Shown here in pieces: positions 27,101 to 35,479 of a stretch of DNA of 64,000 nt; positions within the stretch are counted from its first letter, which is position 1, and each line of letters begins with the position of its first letter. The stretch is from Aerococcus tenax (GTDB taxonomy: Bacteria > Bacillota > Bacilli > Lactobacillales > Aerococcaceae), in the NCBI RefSeq assembly GCF_003286645.3, contig NZ_CP127382.2, forward strand, positions 1,178,001 through 1,242,000, written 5' to 3'. Both the position numbers and the translations under genes were made by a program. The notes under the pieces are model-generated. The model was not told where the DNA came from. It ran no database searches and saw only the letters and a list, made by a program, of their open reading frames with translations.

Positions 27101-29270
27101 CTGTCACTTCGCCCACTGGCTTACCATTTCTAAACCATCTTTGTTTGTAAGGTTGGCTTGGGTGGAGTCCCTTAGTAGATGATTGAGCAGTGTCACCAGG
27201 ACGCGCAAATTTCGCATTGGTGTCGTAGTTTGTCACATCGTGTACTGGTTGGGCAGCCAAGAGGGCAAATTGGATCCCATCGATATCAGTACCGGCGTTT
27301 AACTGACCCCCGATAGAGTAAGATGTTTGGAACATATTATCTTCATACATCTTCATCCAGGTGTCGCGGTTACCGGATAGTGGGTAAACGTAAGAGTAGT
27401 CGTAGTTAATGTGGCGATTCTTTAAGTTAACAACACCGTCCCAAACTCGTGAATCTTTATGGTTAATGTCTTCGTCTTTAACTAACTTACCATACTCTTC
27501 ATCGCTTACCTTATGTGCAACATCTGCGACTGGATGTTGACGGTCTCTAGAAGCTCCATAAAGTCCCCTAAATGGAATGCGGAACTTTCCGTCCTTGTCA
27601 ACCTTACCAACAACCGTTTCAGCGATGGCTGAGCTCTTGCCGTATTGTTGTTCATATTCAGAGATTATCTTTTGTTGGGCTTCCTTGAATTGTTGGTGAG
27701 TATAACCTTTGTTGGCTGCTTTCCAAGCATCGAATTGGCGGGCGACATGGTCGTTTACGTAAGAACCGACAACTTCCATACCAGTAGCCCAAATATCCCC
27801 ATTACGTGGTTGGCCAAGGTATTCGTTGGTTACCCCACCATTGCTTTCATTAACTTCGTACCAAACTTTACCGCGCATGGTCCCGTAGATACCATCATCT
27901 GGCCAATAACCATCAGGAGTATTAGGTCTTACCCATTGGTCTTTAGGTTTAGCCAACCAGCCTTCAACATTAGGTTTCCGTTCATATTGGATAACCCCGT
28001 TAACAATTCGGTTAATTCCGGCCGTGAAGTCCCAGCTCTCTTGGGTCCGGTCTAAACGTGTTTGGAAACGTGCCCCGTACATATCCCCAGACTTAACTAC
28101 AGAATAGCCTTCCATTGGAGACGCCCAAGTTCTTACACCAAAGTTAGGATCACCAGCTAATTTATATTGGGTCACGGAACCATCCGCTAAGATTACTGGA
28201 CGAGATAGGTCAAAAATAAAGGACCCATCTGGTTTAACAACTGTATAGAAGATCGGGGAAACAACGCCCTTACCGTCCTTCCATTGCAAGTAAACTTTTT
28301 GACCAGCGGCTGGGACATCCCCCTTGTCCTCAGAACCAAATGCAGGTTCATTTTCAATCCAGGCCTTACCACGATAAATTTGGGTAGCATCTGGATTTTG
28401 ACCAGTAGCATCAATGGCGTCCGCTTCACTGGTTCCGCCACCAGTAATAAGCTCGGTACCATTGGCAGCTTCTGCAGGCACATTGTCTGGTGTATTGATT
28501 GGCAAAGTTAAAATGTCATAGCTCTTATCAGGATAAGTCACTTTAACATGAGCTTCCTTGTCACCTTTTTGAGGTTTCTTCACCCATTCATACTTGGTTC
28601 CTTTAGGTAGAGAAGCTTTGTTTGCAACAGCTTCTTCAGCTTTTTTCTCTTCAATAGCGCCTGATTTTAAGCCAAAGGTTAAATCAGCAGTTGGCGCTGG
28701 TTCATTGGTATCCTTTTCTTTCTTATCTTCAGCAGCAAAGAATTTTAATTCTTCCGGTTGTTCATTTTCATCTGCAGCATAGTTGGCTGCTTTACTATCT
28801 GCTTTCTCAACCTTAGCTGCTTTTTCAGACTTAGCTTGTTCTTCAGCTTTCTTAGCTTCAGTCTTTTCAGCTTCCGCATCAGCTTTAACTTTTTCGGCTT
28901 GAGTTTTTTCTTCAGACTTCTTATCTGCTTCAGGTTGAGCCGGTTTCTCTTCTGCTTTTTCTTCAGTAAGCTTTGCTTCTTCTGCTACTGGTGTAGGAAC
29001 TGCTTTGTCTTCAGCTGGACTTGCCACTGGAGCAGTCACTACTTCACTCGGTTTAGGGTCCGCTACCGGAGCTGGTGCACTAGGCGTTTCCACTGTTGAA
29101 GCTTTGACTTCGTTGGTGGCTGCTTGGGCGACAGCTGAATCGGAAGCAAATAGCAAACCTGCCGCTACTGCAACTGATGCCACGCCAACACTTAGGCGTC
29201 TAATCGAGTAGCGGTAGAATTTGTTGCTTTGCTTTTCCTTTTTCACCTTAAGGTTATTCTTACCAACCAT
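21192..29270 (-). CDS. Giant YSIRK/LPXTG surface protein C, about 2692 aa
   Basis: The largest protein of the cluster. I start at ATG 29270 (MVGKNNLKVKKEK), preceded by GAGGAGGAAGAAT and matching the starts of A and B; a longer frame to 29306 lacks support. Order: YSIRRLSVGVAS signal, a Lys/Glu/Ala-rich helical spacer to about 190, then a region with GKAWIENEP like protein A and an N-terminal domain of about 600 residues. InlB-like and YPDG/Rib-type units follow (for example VVVTYKDGSQDTT), then five repeats of 182-186 codons plus a half repeat. Each repeat joins a helical segment (KNHLTDDEKAQVKKAIEDAN) to a GRDDN-ending module. The end is LPQTG (about 2659) and KRRKED. Confidence 0.93.
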   Translation of the reverse strand: MVGKNNLKVKKEKQSNKFYRYSIRRLSVGVASVAVAAGLLFASDSAVAQAATNEVKASTVETPSAPAPVADPKPSEVVTAPVASPAEDKAVPTPVAEEAKLTEEKAEEKPAQPEADKKSEEKTQAEKVKADAEAEKTEAKKAEEQAKSEKAAKVEKADSKAANYAADENEQPEELKFFAAEDKKEKDTNEPAPTADLTFGLKSGAIEEKKAEEAVANKASLPKGTKYEWVKKPQKGDKEAHVKVTYPDKSYDILTLPINTPDNVPAEAANGTELITGGGTSEADAIDATGQNPDATQIYRGKAWIENEPAFGSEDKGDVPAAGQKVYLQWKDGKGVVSPIFYTVVKPDGSFIFDLSRPVILADGSVTQYKLAGDPNFGVRTWASPMEGYSVVKSGDMYGARFQTRLDRTQESWDFTAGINRIVNGVIQYERKPNVEGWLAKPKDQWVRPNTPDGYWPDDGIYGTMRGKVWYEVNESNGGVTNEYLGQPRNGDIWATGMEVVGSYVNDHVARQFDAWKAANKGYTHQQFKEAQQKIISEYEQQYGKSSAIAETVVGKVDKDGKFRIPFRGLYGASRDRQHPVADVAHKVSDEEYGKLVKDEDINHKDSRVWDGVVNLKNRHINYDYSYVYPLSGNRDTWMKMYEDNMFQTSYSIGGQLNAGTDIDGIQFALLAAQPVHDVTNYDTNAKFARPGDTAQSSTKGLHPSQPYKQRWFRNGKPVGEVTEFTTDEKGEYGSIPITVPNDLEDDVIYTSGIFASTNKANKLTDALYADSFIARPPVKKVNKDDEVKRGYVRVSFLPGNSGKFDGDKQEVYYDILKGKTIQEAIEDSKGSAAPLVIPNVTPNDPAKPFKGWKENSNNENTKVYAKDLSDYTKPLEEGRPVTFVAEYNAVKEKDLVDPKYTPVHSNVGEEVTSTPTFIDQADKDTVKPEGAKFALGENAPEGAKVDPNTGVVTYTAKAADAGTMVSVPVVVTYKDGSQDTTNAPVIVAEQDKIKDVTDPNSPVPEGYVRLKFNADTKDGSVTGKFADNSKVKAFDVLKGTKFNDPEIQTKFDQVVPTNPVADNPAKKWSSWEPIFDNELAKDTSVEEGLKGDTREYHSVYEDKRFNEDNVGIAKVEIVQEPTKKEYTEGKEGDNKLDPAGTKVKLTDANGVEKVVGPEEFDKYGVKVGLKDVPNYTTDTPLTKKDHDGKKVEVTVPGKNGELKAESKAPITVKQQDKDALEPSYEPTEANVGQAAKSKAPSFKDSANKPADTPAGAIFALGEGAPKGATIDPKTGEVSYTPQAADEGKDVKIPVVVTYGDKTTDTTEATFNVALRPDVYKPTDPNAPVPEGYHKVTLKAGEGTQVAEKVLHVRDGKGISADSYPEATIAPSKAKDYKEPITWSVAPDTPISKDEVIVANATKKTDAEKNEPQAKDQTVKVGETPKAEDSIANLKDLPQGTKVAYKDPVDTKTPGEKPTSVVVTYPDGSSEEVPAKVQVKDLTDAEKNDPQGQDINIKVGETPNAKDGIKNADKLPKGTTFDFKQPVDTKTPGDKPATVVVTYPDGSKDEVPVTVKVTKNPTQSETTDPTVPAKTEVEDKTNLTPEEKAEVKKKVEDANKGKFPEAKPGQNPTTVEVGPDGTATITYPDGSKDTIPGTDLVVERPKTTVEGQPKTVKPTNDPQDTGLVVKNKDDKTPTKVTAKDEDGQDVPVTVDPETGKVSVTPGTNVDGPITVTVEDKDLPDGKQTFEVPVEGHEKGRDDNHSGKIQADLTDPTVPAEKTPVADKNHLTEDEKNTVKKAIEDVNKDKFPAPKEGQNPTTVTVDDKGNATITYPDGSKDTIPGDQLVREKTNVDDSAVKAVNPTDEKQGTGVKVNNPDKDTKATAKDEDGKDVPVVINPETGEVEVTPGKNVDGPITVTVTDPDLPGGKKEVTVPVNGHKAGRDDNGSDKTQADLTDPTVPSKTEVEDKNHLTDDEKAKVKKAVEDANKDKFPTPKEGQNPTKVEIGNDGTATITYPDGSKDTIPGTDLVVERPKTTVEGEPKTVKPTNDPQDTGLVVKNKDDKTPTKVTAKDEDGQDVPVTVDPETGKVSVTPGTKVDGPITVTVEDKDLPDGKQTFEVPVEGHEKGRDDNGSDKTQADLTDPTVPAEKTPVADKNHLTDDEKAQVKKAIEDANKDKFPAAKEGQNPTKVEVGDDGTATITYPDGSKDTFPGTDLVREKTKVEGTAKEVNPTDDVQDTGLKVTNKKAETKVTAKDEDGQDIPVTVGEDGSISVKPGTKVDGPITVTVEDPDLPGGKQEITVPVKGHQAGRDDNGSDKTQADLTDPVVPADKTPVADKNHLTDDEKAQVKKAIEDANKDKFPVAKEGQKPTKVEIGNDGTATITYPDGSQDTVPGRDLVREKTNVDSTAVKAVDPTDVKQGTGIKVNNPDKDTVVTAKDEDGKDVPVVINPETGEVEVTPGANVDGPITVTVEDPDLPGGKQKVTVPVKGHEAGRDDNGSDEPNTPIETVEKTTVDDSQVKEVNPTDNQQGTGIKVNNPDKDTKVTAKDEDGKNIPVVINPTTGEVEVTPGTDVDGPIIVTITDPELPGGKKVVVVPVKGHAAGRDDNGSDTVAAPSDNDQPAQPASPQANTVKPGHSGHGNQVAQPVHTNTAVHAATTKANQPSANKASSAKVQSQLPQTGAVAGIASSLALALIGAGSILALGKRRKED
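21480..24595 (-). repeat. Five and a half tandem repeats (about 0.55 kb) in protein C
   Basis: An anchor (AGTCTTGTCT or its variant) recurs at 22371, 22917, 23475 and 24027, giving periods of 546, 558 and 552 bases, all multiples of three. Each unit has a helical K/D/E segment, a TITYPDGSKDT strand pair and a TDVDGPI/GRDDN module. The final unit near 21480-21800 has only the last module. Boundaries are approximate. Confidence 0.85.
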
Positions 29271-29610
29271 ATTCTTCCTCCTCATACTTATACAAATACG
29301 TTTCATTACAAAACAAGGACTTGATATGGCTATGGTACTCCAAATTTAAGTGCAAATTCAACGATTATAAAGTTTTGTTAATATTAAATTTATTATATCA
29401 TTAACATTATTTATTTTATTAAAATATACAGACCTTGATAATCAAGGCTTTCTGACTGTTTTCATAGTTAAAAACAAGATGAATGGGTTTATATTTATTA
29501 AAAATAATCCACACTTTTATACATTTTTTGTTTTTTATTGGTAAATATACCGAGGTCAAAGACTGCTCGTTTTTTGGATCGAAAACTTCATTAAATAATA
29601 ATGCCCAAGA
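29271..29610. other. Intergenic region upstream of surface protein C
   Basis: About 340 AT-rich bases. On the minus strand a TATAAT (29364-29369) and a TTGTTT (29313-29318) with a TATAAG 18 bases later (29289-29294) are possible promoter parts, but no pair is convincing. A 64-codon open frame at 29483-29677 runs into the argS terminator and has no ribosome-binding site, so I leave it out. Confidence 0.5.
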
Positions 29611-29659
29611 AAAAATCCTCTTAAAGCCACTTTCTAAACTTGAAAGTGCTTTAAGAGGA
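29611..29659 (-). terminator. Terminator after argS
   Basis: On the minus strand CCTCTTAAAGCACTTTC pairs with GAAAGTGGCTTTAAGAGG around a short loop (one bulged base), followed by a T-rich tail. Confidence 0.9.
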
Positions 29660-29692
29660 ATTGATTGGCTTAAATAATGAGCGACAGATCGA

Positions 29693-31384
29693 TTACATTT
29701 CTTTAGGTGCTTGAACGCCTAAAAGTCTCAAGCCTTCAGTCAAGACCACTGACACCGCGTAAACTAAAGCTAAGCGAGCGTTTAATTGGTCATCTTCTTC
29801 AAGAACCCGAGTATGGGCATAATATTTATTAAAGCGTTGGGCTAATTGAAGCGTATACTTAGCGATCACACTAGGTTCATAACTTTCATAGGCCTTAGCA
29901 ATAATTTCTGGGAAACGATTTAATTGTTTAACCACCGCATAAGACTCGTCATCAGCCAATTGTAAGTCCTCTAGACTTGGTTTACCAACATTAGCCTTAC
30001 GCAAGATGGATTGTGCCCGGGCATTGGCGTATTGGACATAAGGACCAGTTTCACCTTCAAATTGGACCACTTCTTCTAATTGGAAGTCAAAGTTATTCAA
30101 GCGGTCATTCTTGAGGTCATGGAAGACCACTGCGCCCACACCAACGGCTTCGGCCACTTGGTCTTTATCAGTGAGGTCAGGGTTTTTACTGTTGATCTGC
30201 TCTTGGGCTAAACGAATCGCTTCCTTGAGGACAGATTCTAAGAGAACCACTTTCCCTTTCCGGGTAGAGAGTTTCTTGCCTCCTTGGGTAATTAAACCGA
30301 AGGGAATATGGTGAATATCTTCATACCAGTCATAGCCCATTTCTTTAATGACTGCTTTTAATTGTTTGAAGTGGACAGACTGTTCATTCCCGACCACATA
30401 GAGGCATTGGTCAAAGTCATAGGTCCGCTTACGGTAGAAGACGGCTGCCAGGTCACGAGTCATATAAAGGGTTGCCCCATCAGACTTCTTCACTAAGGCT
30501 GGAATCAAGTCATAAGCTTCCAAATCAACCAAAGTAGCTCCTTGGTCAACCTTGAGCAGGTCTTTTTCTTCTAACTCGTCAATCACTGCATCCATCTTGT
30601 CATTATAGAAGGCTTCCCCATTCATGGAATCAAAATCGATGCCTAGTAAATCATAGATACTTTGGAATTCTTCTAAGGATTTCTCCCGCATCCATTGCCA
30701 TAATTCCAATTCTTCTGGGTTGCCGCCTTCTAATTCTTTAAAGGCTTGGCGCGCTTCATCATTCAAAGAATCGTCTTCATCAGCCATTTGATGGAAATAG
30801 ACATACAAGCGGTTTAATTCCTTGATGGGATTTTGACGAACAGTTTCCTCGTCACCCCATTTACGGTAAGCAACGATGAGTTTACCAAATTGGGTGCCCC
30901 AGTCCCCTAAGTGGTTAATGCGAACCGGTTGGAAGCCCACCTTTTCAACGATGTTACCAATAGCGTTCCCAATAACGGTGGAACGGAGGTGTCCCATTGA
31001 CATGGGTTTAGCAATGTTTGGGCTAGACATATCAATACAAATATTTTCTCCATCCCCAATAGCTAATTGTCCGTAAGCGGATTCCTTATCGAGGATATCT
31101 GCTAGGACAGCGGCAGAGATTTTATCTGCCTTTAAGAAGAAGTTAATGTAAGGCCCTACTGCTTCAACATGATCGATCAAATCATCACTGAGTTTTTCAG
31201 CGAGTTCACTGGCGATCTTTTGAGGCGCTTGGCGAAGTGATTTAGCGAGGATAAAAGCTGGGAAAGCCAGGTCCCCTTGGCCCTCATGCTTTGGTACTTC
31301 TAAGACATCTTCCACTTGTTCTAGGCTTAAATAATCACTAACTTCTGCTTGAATAATTTTTGCAATATGTTGTTTAATGTTCAT
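29693..31384 (-). CDS. argS: Arginyl-tRNA synthetase
   Basis: A 563-residue class I aminoacyl-tRNA synthetase that charges tRNA-Arg. The HIGH-type signature appears as SPNIAKPMSMGHLRST (121-136) and the KMSKS-type loop as KKLSTRKGK. The N-terminal Arg-tRNA-synthetase additional domain and the C-terminal DALR anticodon-binding domain (YTLQLAQRFNKYYAHTRV) are complete. It ends in LGVQAPKEM, as is usual. The ATG at 31384 follows AAAGGAG. It is transcribed alone from its own promoter toward the surface-protein cluster and is a useful locus marker. Confidence 0.97.
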   Translation of the reverse strand: MNIKQHIAKIIQAEVSDYLSLEQVEDVLEVPKHEGQGDLAFPAFILAKSLRQAPQKIASELAEKLSDDLIDHVEAVGPYINFFLKADKISAAVLADILDKESAYGQLAIGDGENICIDMSSPNIAKPMSMGHLRSTVIGNAIGNIVEKVGFQPVRINHLGDWGTQFGKLIVAYRKWGDEETVRQNPIKELNRLYVYFHQMADEDDSLNDEARQAFKELEGGNPEELELWQWMREKSLEEFQSIYDLLGIDFDSMNGEAFYNDKMDAVIDELEEKDLLKVDQGATLVDLEAYDLIPALVKKSDGATLYMTRDLAAVFYRKRTYDFDQCLYVVGNEQSVHFKQLKAVIKEMGYDWYEDIHHIPFGLITQGGKKLSTRKGKVVLLESVLKEAIRLAQEQINSKNPDLTDKDQVAEAVGVGAVVFHDLKNDRLNNFDFQLEEVVQFEGETGPYVQYANARAQSILRKANVGKPSLEDLQLADDESYAVVKQLNRFPEIIAKAYESYEPSVIAKYTLQLAQRFNKYYAHTRVLEEDDQLNARLALVYAVSVVLTEGLRLLGVQAPKEM

Positions 31385-31442
31385 GCTTTAACTCCTTTGT
31401 TAATGAGTCTTCCACCTTAACTTAACAAGGTGCGTCCTTCCT

Positions 31443-31470
31443 ATTTTAGCATAAATTTGTTTATTTTGAA
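31443..31470 (-). promoter_or_regulatory. Candidate promoter of argS
   Basis: TTCAAA (31470-31465) and TAAAAT (31448-31443) are 16 bases apart, with an extended TG one base before the -10. The short leader contains a CACCTT/AAGGTG hairpin. I see no T-box signature. Confidence 0.45.
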
Positions 31471-31560
31471 GACAGAAGACAAAAAGTCTTCCAGCTCATT
31501 CGATGAATTCTCATCCCTATTATAAACATTCCATCCAACTCCCAAAAACATAGCCAAATT

Positions 31561-31591
31561 AAAAACGACAGGTCTTAGCCTGCCGTTTTCT
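31561..31591 (-). terminator. Terminator after phosphoketolase gene
   Basis: On the minus strand AACGGCAGG pairs with CCTGTCGTT (one wobble), followed by T's. It begins about 18 bases past the stop. Confidence 0.88.
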
Positions 31592-31608
31592 TCTATTAAT
31601 TAATTTAA

Positions 31609-33978
31609 TTATTTTTCAAGTGGTTGCCATTTCCATTCTTTAACTTCTGGCATGTCAGTACCGTATTCTACAATGTAGGCACGGTGTTCTTCTACCTTAG
31701 CGTTCATTTGGTCAATGAAGTCTTGGGCTTTATCGCCGTATACTACTTCAGCAACATGAGCCGCAAAGTGGAAGCGGTCGAGTTCGTTTAAGACACGCAT
31801 GTCGAATGGTGTGGTAATGGCCCCTTCTTCACGGTAACCATGTGGGTAGAGGTTATGGTTGTGACGGTCGAAGAAGATGTCTTTGAGTAAGCCTTCGAAG
31901 CTGTGGAAGCCAAAGAAGACTGGTTTGTCTTTAGTAAAGACAGCATCAAATTCTTCGTCAGATAAACCACGTGGGTCAATATTTGGATGACGGAGACGGT
32001 AGAGGTCAACCACGTTCACGTAACGAATCTTCAATTCTGGGAAGGCTTCGTGTAAGTAGGAGATGGTTGCAATGGTTTCTACAGTTGGTTCAGTACCAGA
32101 TGCAGCGATCACTACGTCAGGTTCTTCCCCTTCTTCAACGGTAGAAGCCCAGTCAATGACCTTGTAACCCTTGTCAACAAATTCTTCAGCTTCTTCAACT
32201 GAGAAGAATTGTGGACGTGGGTGTTTAGAAGTCACGATGTAGTTAATCACGTTTTCTGAACTTAAAGCCTTATCCATCACAGCTAATAGAGAGTTGGTAT
32301 CTGCAGGAAGGTAAGCCCGTACAAATTCACCCTTCTTCTCTGCCAAGTGGGTTAATAAACCTGGGTCTTGGTGAGTGTAACCATTATGGTCTTGTTGGAA
32401 AGCGGTAGAAGAAGAAATCAAGTTCAATGATTGATAAGGTTTATGCCATTTGTATTCGCTGGCTTCACGCATCCATTTGAAATGTTGGGTGATCATGGAG
32501 TCAACTGTCCGTAAGAAGGCTTCATAACTAGCAAAGAAACCATGGCGACCGGTTAAGGTATAAGCTTCTAAGAAACCTTCCATTTGGTGTTCGGATAATT
32601 GTGAGTCAATCACACGACCAGATGGTGACATCCATTCATCGTAGTTATCCTTAATTGGTTCTAACCATTGACGTTTGGTGACATCGAAGACCTTGTTCAA
32701 GCGGTTAGACTTAGTTTCGTCTGGCCCAAAGATGCGGAAGTTGTCTGGGTTCTTTTCGATAACGCCAGCTGCATAGCCACCCATTTCAATCATGTCTTGA
32801 GCGTCGCGTTCACCAGGTGTCTCGAAGTCAAGAGCATAGTCACGCCAGTCTGGTAAGTCTAAAGGTTTAGGATCGATGCCTCCGTCAGTAATTGGATTGG
32901 AAGCCATCCGTTGGTCACCCTTAGGCGCAATTTCAGCAATTTCTGGACGTAATTGACCATCTTCAGTAAAGAGTTCTTCTGGACGGTAAGATTTCAACCA
33001 ATCAACTAAAGCGTCTACATGTTCCATATTCTCAGCGTTCACTGGAATTGGCACTTGGTGAGCTCTGAAGGAACCTTCAATGTCGTTACCTTCCCATGCC
33101 TTAGGACCAGTCCAGCCCTTAGGTGTCCGGTAAAGAATCATTGGCCAGTTGCCCATGGTTGCCTCTTCAGCTGAACCCTTACGTGCTTCGCCTTGGATGG
33201 ATTTAATCTTTTCAATAGCTTGGTCTAAGGTTTTAGCCATGAGTGGGTGAACCTTTTCAGGATCGTTGCCTTCAACCACCATTGGATCCCAACCTAAGCC
33301 TTGGAAGTACTTAATCAAGTCTTCATTGGATTTACGTTCTAAGATGGTTGGGTTAGCAATTTTACCCCCGTTTAAGTAAAGGATTGGTAAGACTGCACCA
33401 TCAGTCACTGGGTTAATGAAGCTGTTAGATAACCAGCTGGCTGCTAGTGGACCAGTTTCAGATTCCCCGTCACCAATCACAGTGGCTGCAATCACATCAG
33501 GGTTATCAAGAATGGCACCGGTTGCGTGAGATAAGGAATAACCGAGTTCCCCACCTTCATGGATAGAACCTGGAATCTCAGCGGTCGCATGTGAGCCTGT
33601 TCCGCCTGGGAAGGAGAAGTACTTGAAGAATTTTTGCATTCCTTCCTTGTTTTGTGGGTATTCTGGATAATGTTCACTCCAGGTCCCATCTAAATAAGCA
33701 TTGGCTTGCATCACTTGGCCACCATGTCCTGGTCCTTCGATATAGAACATGTTTAAGTCATATTTATTAATGACACGGTTCAAATGAGCGTAAACAAAGT
33801 TTTGCCCGGCAATGGTTCCCCAGTGTCCAATTGGGGTGATCTTAACGTCATCTGCCGTTACTTCACGGTCTAATAAAGGATTATCCCGTAAGTACATTTG
33901 CCCAACAGATAAGTAGTTAGCGGCACGCCACCAGGCATCCACTTTATCTAAATACGCTTTTGAATCAAAATCAGTCAT
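31609..33978 (-). CDS. xfp: Xylulose-5-P/fructose-6-P phosphoketolase
   Basis: A 789-residue thiamine-diphosphate enzyme that cleaves xylulose-5-phosphate (and often fructose-6-phosphate) with phosphate to acetyl phosphate. It is the key step of heterofermentative sugar use. Clear family segments are [49 protein letters not shown], the ThDP motif [17 protein letters not shown] and the C-terminal [10 protein letters not shown]. Length equals the family norm. Start ATG 33978 follows a strong AAAGGAGG. It is a single-gene unit with its own terminator. Its presence supports a lactic acid bacterium with a pentose phosphoketolase route. Confidence 0.97.
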   Translation of the reverse strand: MTDFDSKAYLDKVDAWWRAANYLSVGQMYLRDNPLLDREVTADDVKITPIGHWGTIAGQNFVYAHLNRVINKYDLNMFYIEGPGHGGQVMQANAYLDGTWSEHYPEYPQNKEGMQKFFKYFSFPGGTGSHATAEIPGSIHEGGELGYSLSHATGAILDNPDVIAATVIGDGESETGPLAASWLSNSFINPVTDGAVLPILYLNGGKIANPTILERKSNEDLIKYFQGLGWDPMVVEGNDPEKVHPLMAKTLDQAIEKIKSIQGEARKGSAEEATMGNWPMILYRTPKGWTGPKAWEGNDIEGSFRAHQVPIPVNAENMEHVDALVDWLKSYRPEELFTEDGQLRPEIAEIAPKGDQRMASNPITDGGIDPKPLDLPDWRDYALDFETPGERDAQDMIEMGGYAAGVIEKNPDNFRIFGPDETKSNRLNKVFDVTKRQWLEPIKDNYDEWMSPSGRVIDSQLSEHQMEGFLEAYTLTGRHGFFASYEAFLRTVDSMITQHFKWMREASEYKWHKPYQSLNLISSSTAFQQDHNGYTHQDPGLLTHLAEKKGEFVRAYLPADTNSLLAVMDKALSSENVINYIVTSKHPRPQFFSVEEAEEFVDKGYKVIDWASTVEEGEEPDVVIAASGTEPTVETIATISYLHEAFPELKIRYVNVVDLYRLRHPNIDPRGLSDEEFDAVFTKDKPVFFGFHSFEGLLKDIFFDRHNHNLYPHGYREEGAITTPFDMRVLNELDRFHFAAHVAEVVYGDKAQDFIDQMNAKVEEHRAYIVEYGTDMPEVKEWKWQPLEK

Positions 33979-34153
33979 TTTTTGATTTCCTCCTTTGAGC
34001 GAGTCGCTCTTATTTCTATTAATAATAACTTATCGCTTACCCATGACCACATGATAACATAGTCACAATCTTTTGAGAATAGCTTAAGAGCAAGATTTTT
34101 TGTTTATTTTCTTAAAATACAATCAAAGAAAGAAACGTTAATATGATCACTAT

Positions 34154-35404
34154 TTAAGCGCTATAATGACGGACGTTCTTGGCAATGTCGATCAAGACTG
34201 CGATCGATTGTTCAATTGTTTCAATTGTCACAAATTCATAAGGTCCATGAGTATTTTCGGCTCCTGAGAAGAGATTTGGGGTTGGCAGCCCCTTATGAGA
34301 GAGAATAGCCCCGTCCGTTCCACCACGCATAGGTGCTTCAAAAGCTTCCACATTATTTTTCAAATAAGCGTCTCGAGCTAGATCAATTACCCAGGGGTAA
34401 TCTTTAAGGACTTCGTACATATTGTCATATTGGTCAACAATCCGATAAGTAATTCGCTCTTCACCGATTTCTTGGTTTAAACGAGCGACTTGTTCTTCAA
34501 AGTAAGCCAATTTTTCTTGCATTTTTTCCTTATCATGGTCCCTTAAGTAATAAAACTGGTTGAGATGGTCAATCGTTCCTTCTTGGCGGATCAAGAAATA
34601 GAAGCCTTCCCGACCACTGGTCTTTTCGGGCACTTGGTTAGCGGGGAGACTGGTAGCTAAACGGGCACCCCATAAGAGGGCATTAATCATGGAGTCCTTA
34701 GCCGCCCCGGGATGAACACTACGTCCTGAGATAGTAACATTGGCTTGCTTAGCATAGAAGTTCTCATAAGTCAGAGTCCCGTACCGACCGCCATCAATGG
34801 TATAGGCAAAGTCGGCTCCAAATTGGTCGATATCAAAGTATTTAGCTCCTCGGGTGCCAATTTCTTCGTCTGGTCCAAAAGCGACCCGAATCTTGCCATG
34901 AGGAATTTCGGGGTGGTTAATCAGATATTCCCCAAAAGTAACAATGGAAGTAATCCCTGCCTTGTCATCGGCTCCCAGTAAGGTCCGTCCATCTGTCGTT
35001 ACCAGAGTATGGCCAACCACATGTTTTAAACGGGGAAAGTCCTTTGGCGAGAGCACCATATCCTCTTCCTCATTAAGGACAATATCACCACCGTCATAAT
35101 TCTCAATCACTTGGGGTTGGATATTTTCGGCATTGTAATCGGCGGTGTCCACATGGGCAATAAAACCCACAGTAGGGATATCTTCATCAGGAAGAGTGCT
35201 AGGAATGGTGGCTGTCAGGTAGGCATCCTTGGGATTATAGAAGCAGTCTTCAAAGCCCAATGCCTCGATTTCATCCTTTAATTTAAGGGTAAATTCTTCC
35301 TGGCTGGGAGTCGAAGGAATAGTAAGCGAACTTTCATCACTGCGAGTGTTGACTTTAGCGTATTTGATAAAACGATTTAGAATTTGCTGTTGTTGTGTAT
35401 TCAT
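34154..35404 (-). CDS. pepT: Peptidase T (tripeptide aminopeptidase)
   Basis: A metallo-aminopeptidase of family M20B that releases the N-terminal residue from tripeptides in the cytosol. Metal and catalytic motifs are GFIAHVDTAD, LLGADDKAG and AFGPDEEIG, with MRGGTDGAI near the C-terminus. I use ATG 35404 (MNTQQQQ) because AGAGGA sits seven bases upstream; the adjacent ATG at 35407 is also possible, and a longer frame to 35437 is unlikely. About 416 residues is normal for PepT. It lies downstream of the two oppA-like genes, so peptide uptake and breakdown are neighbours, but a terminator separates them. Confidence 0.95.
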   Translation of the reverse strand: MNTQQQQILNRFIKYAKVNTRSDESSLTIPSTPSQEEFTLKLKDEIEALGFEDCFYNPKDAYLTATIPSTLPDEDIPTVGFIAHVDTADYNAENIQPQVIENYDGGDIVLNEEEDMVLSPKDFPRLKHVVGHTLVTTDGRTLLGADDKAGITSIVTFGEYLINHPEIPHGKIRVAFGPDEEIGTRGAKYFDIDQFGADFAYTIDGGRYGTLTYENFYAKQANVTISGRSVHPGAAKDSMINALLWGARLATSLPANQVPEKTSGREGFYFLIRQEGTIDHLNQFYYLRDHDKEKMQEKLAYFEEQVARLNQEIGEERITYRIVDQYDNMYEVLKDYPWVIDLARDAYLKNNVEAFEAPMRGGTDGAILSHKGLPTPNLFSGAENTHGPYEFVTIETIEQSIAVLIDIAKNVRHYSA

Positions 35405-35423
35405 CATTTTTCCTCTTTCTAGT

Positions 35424-35455
35424 AAAAATGGGATCAAAGAATTGCTCTGATCCCA
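35424..35455 (-). terminator. Terminator after the first oppA-like gene
   Basis: On the minus strand the stem GGGATCA/TGATCCC with an 11-base loop is followed by ATTTTT. Confidence 0.82.
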
Positions 35456-35479
35456 TTATCGGTAATATTGTATGAACTT

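Noticed and set aside
29483..29677. 64-codon plus-strand ORF before argS terminator
   Set aside because: No ribosome-binding site, ends inside the argS terminator stem, composition like non-coding AT-rich DNA.
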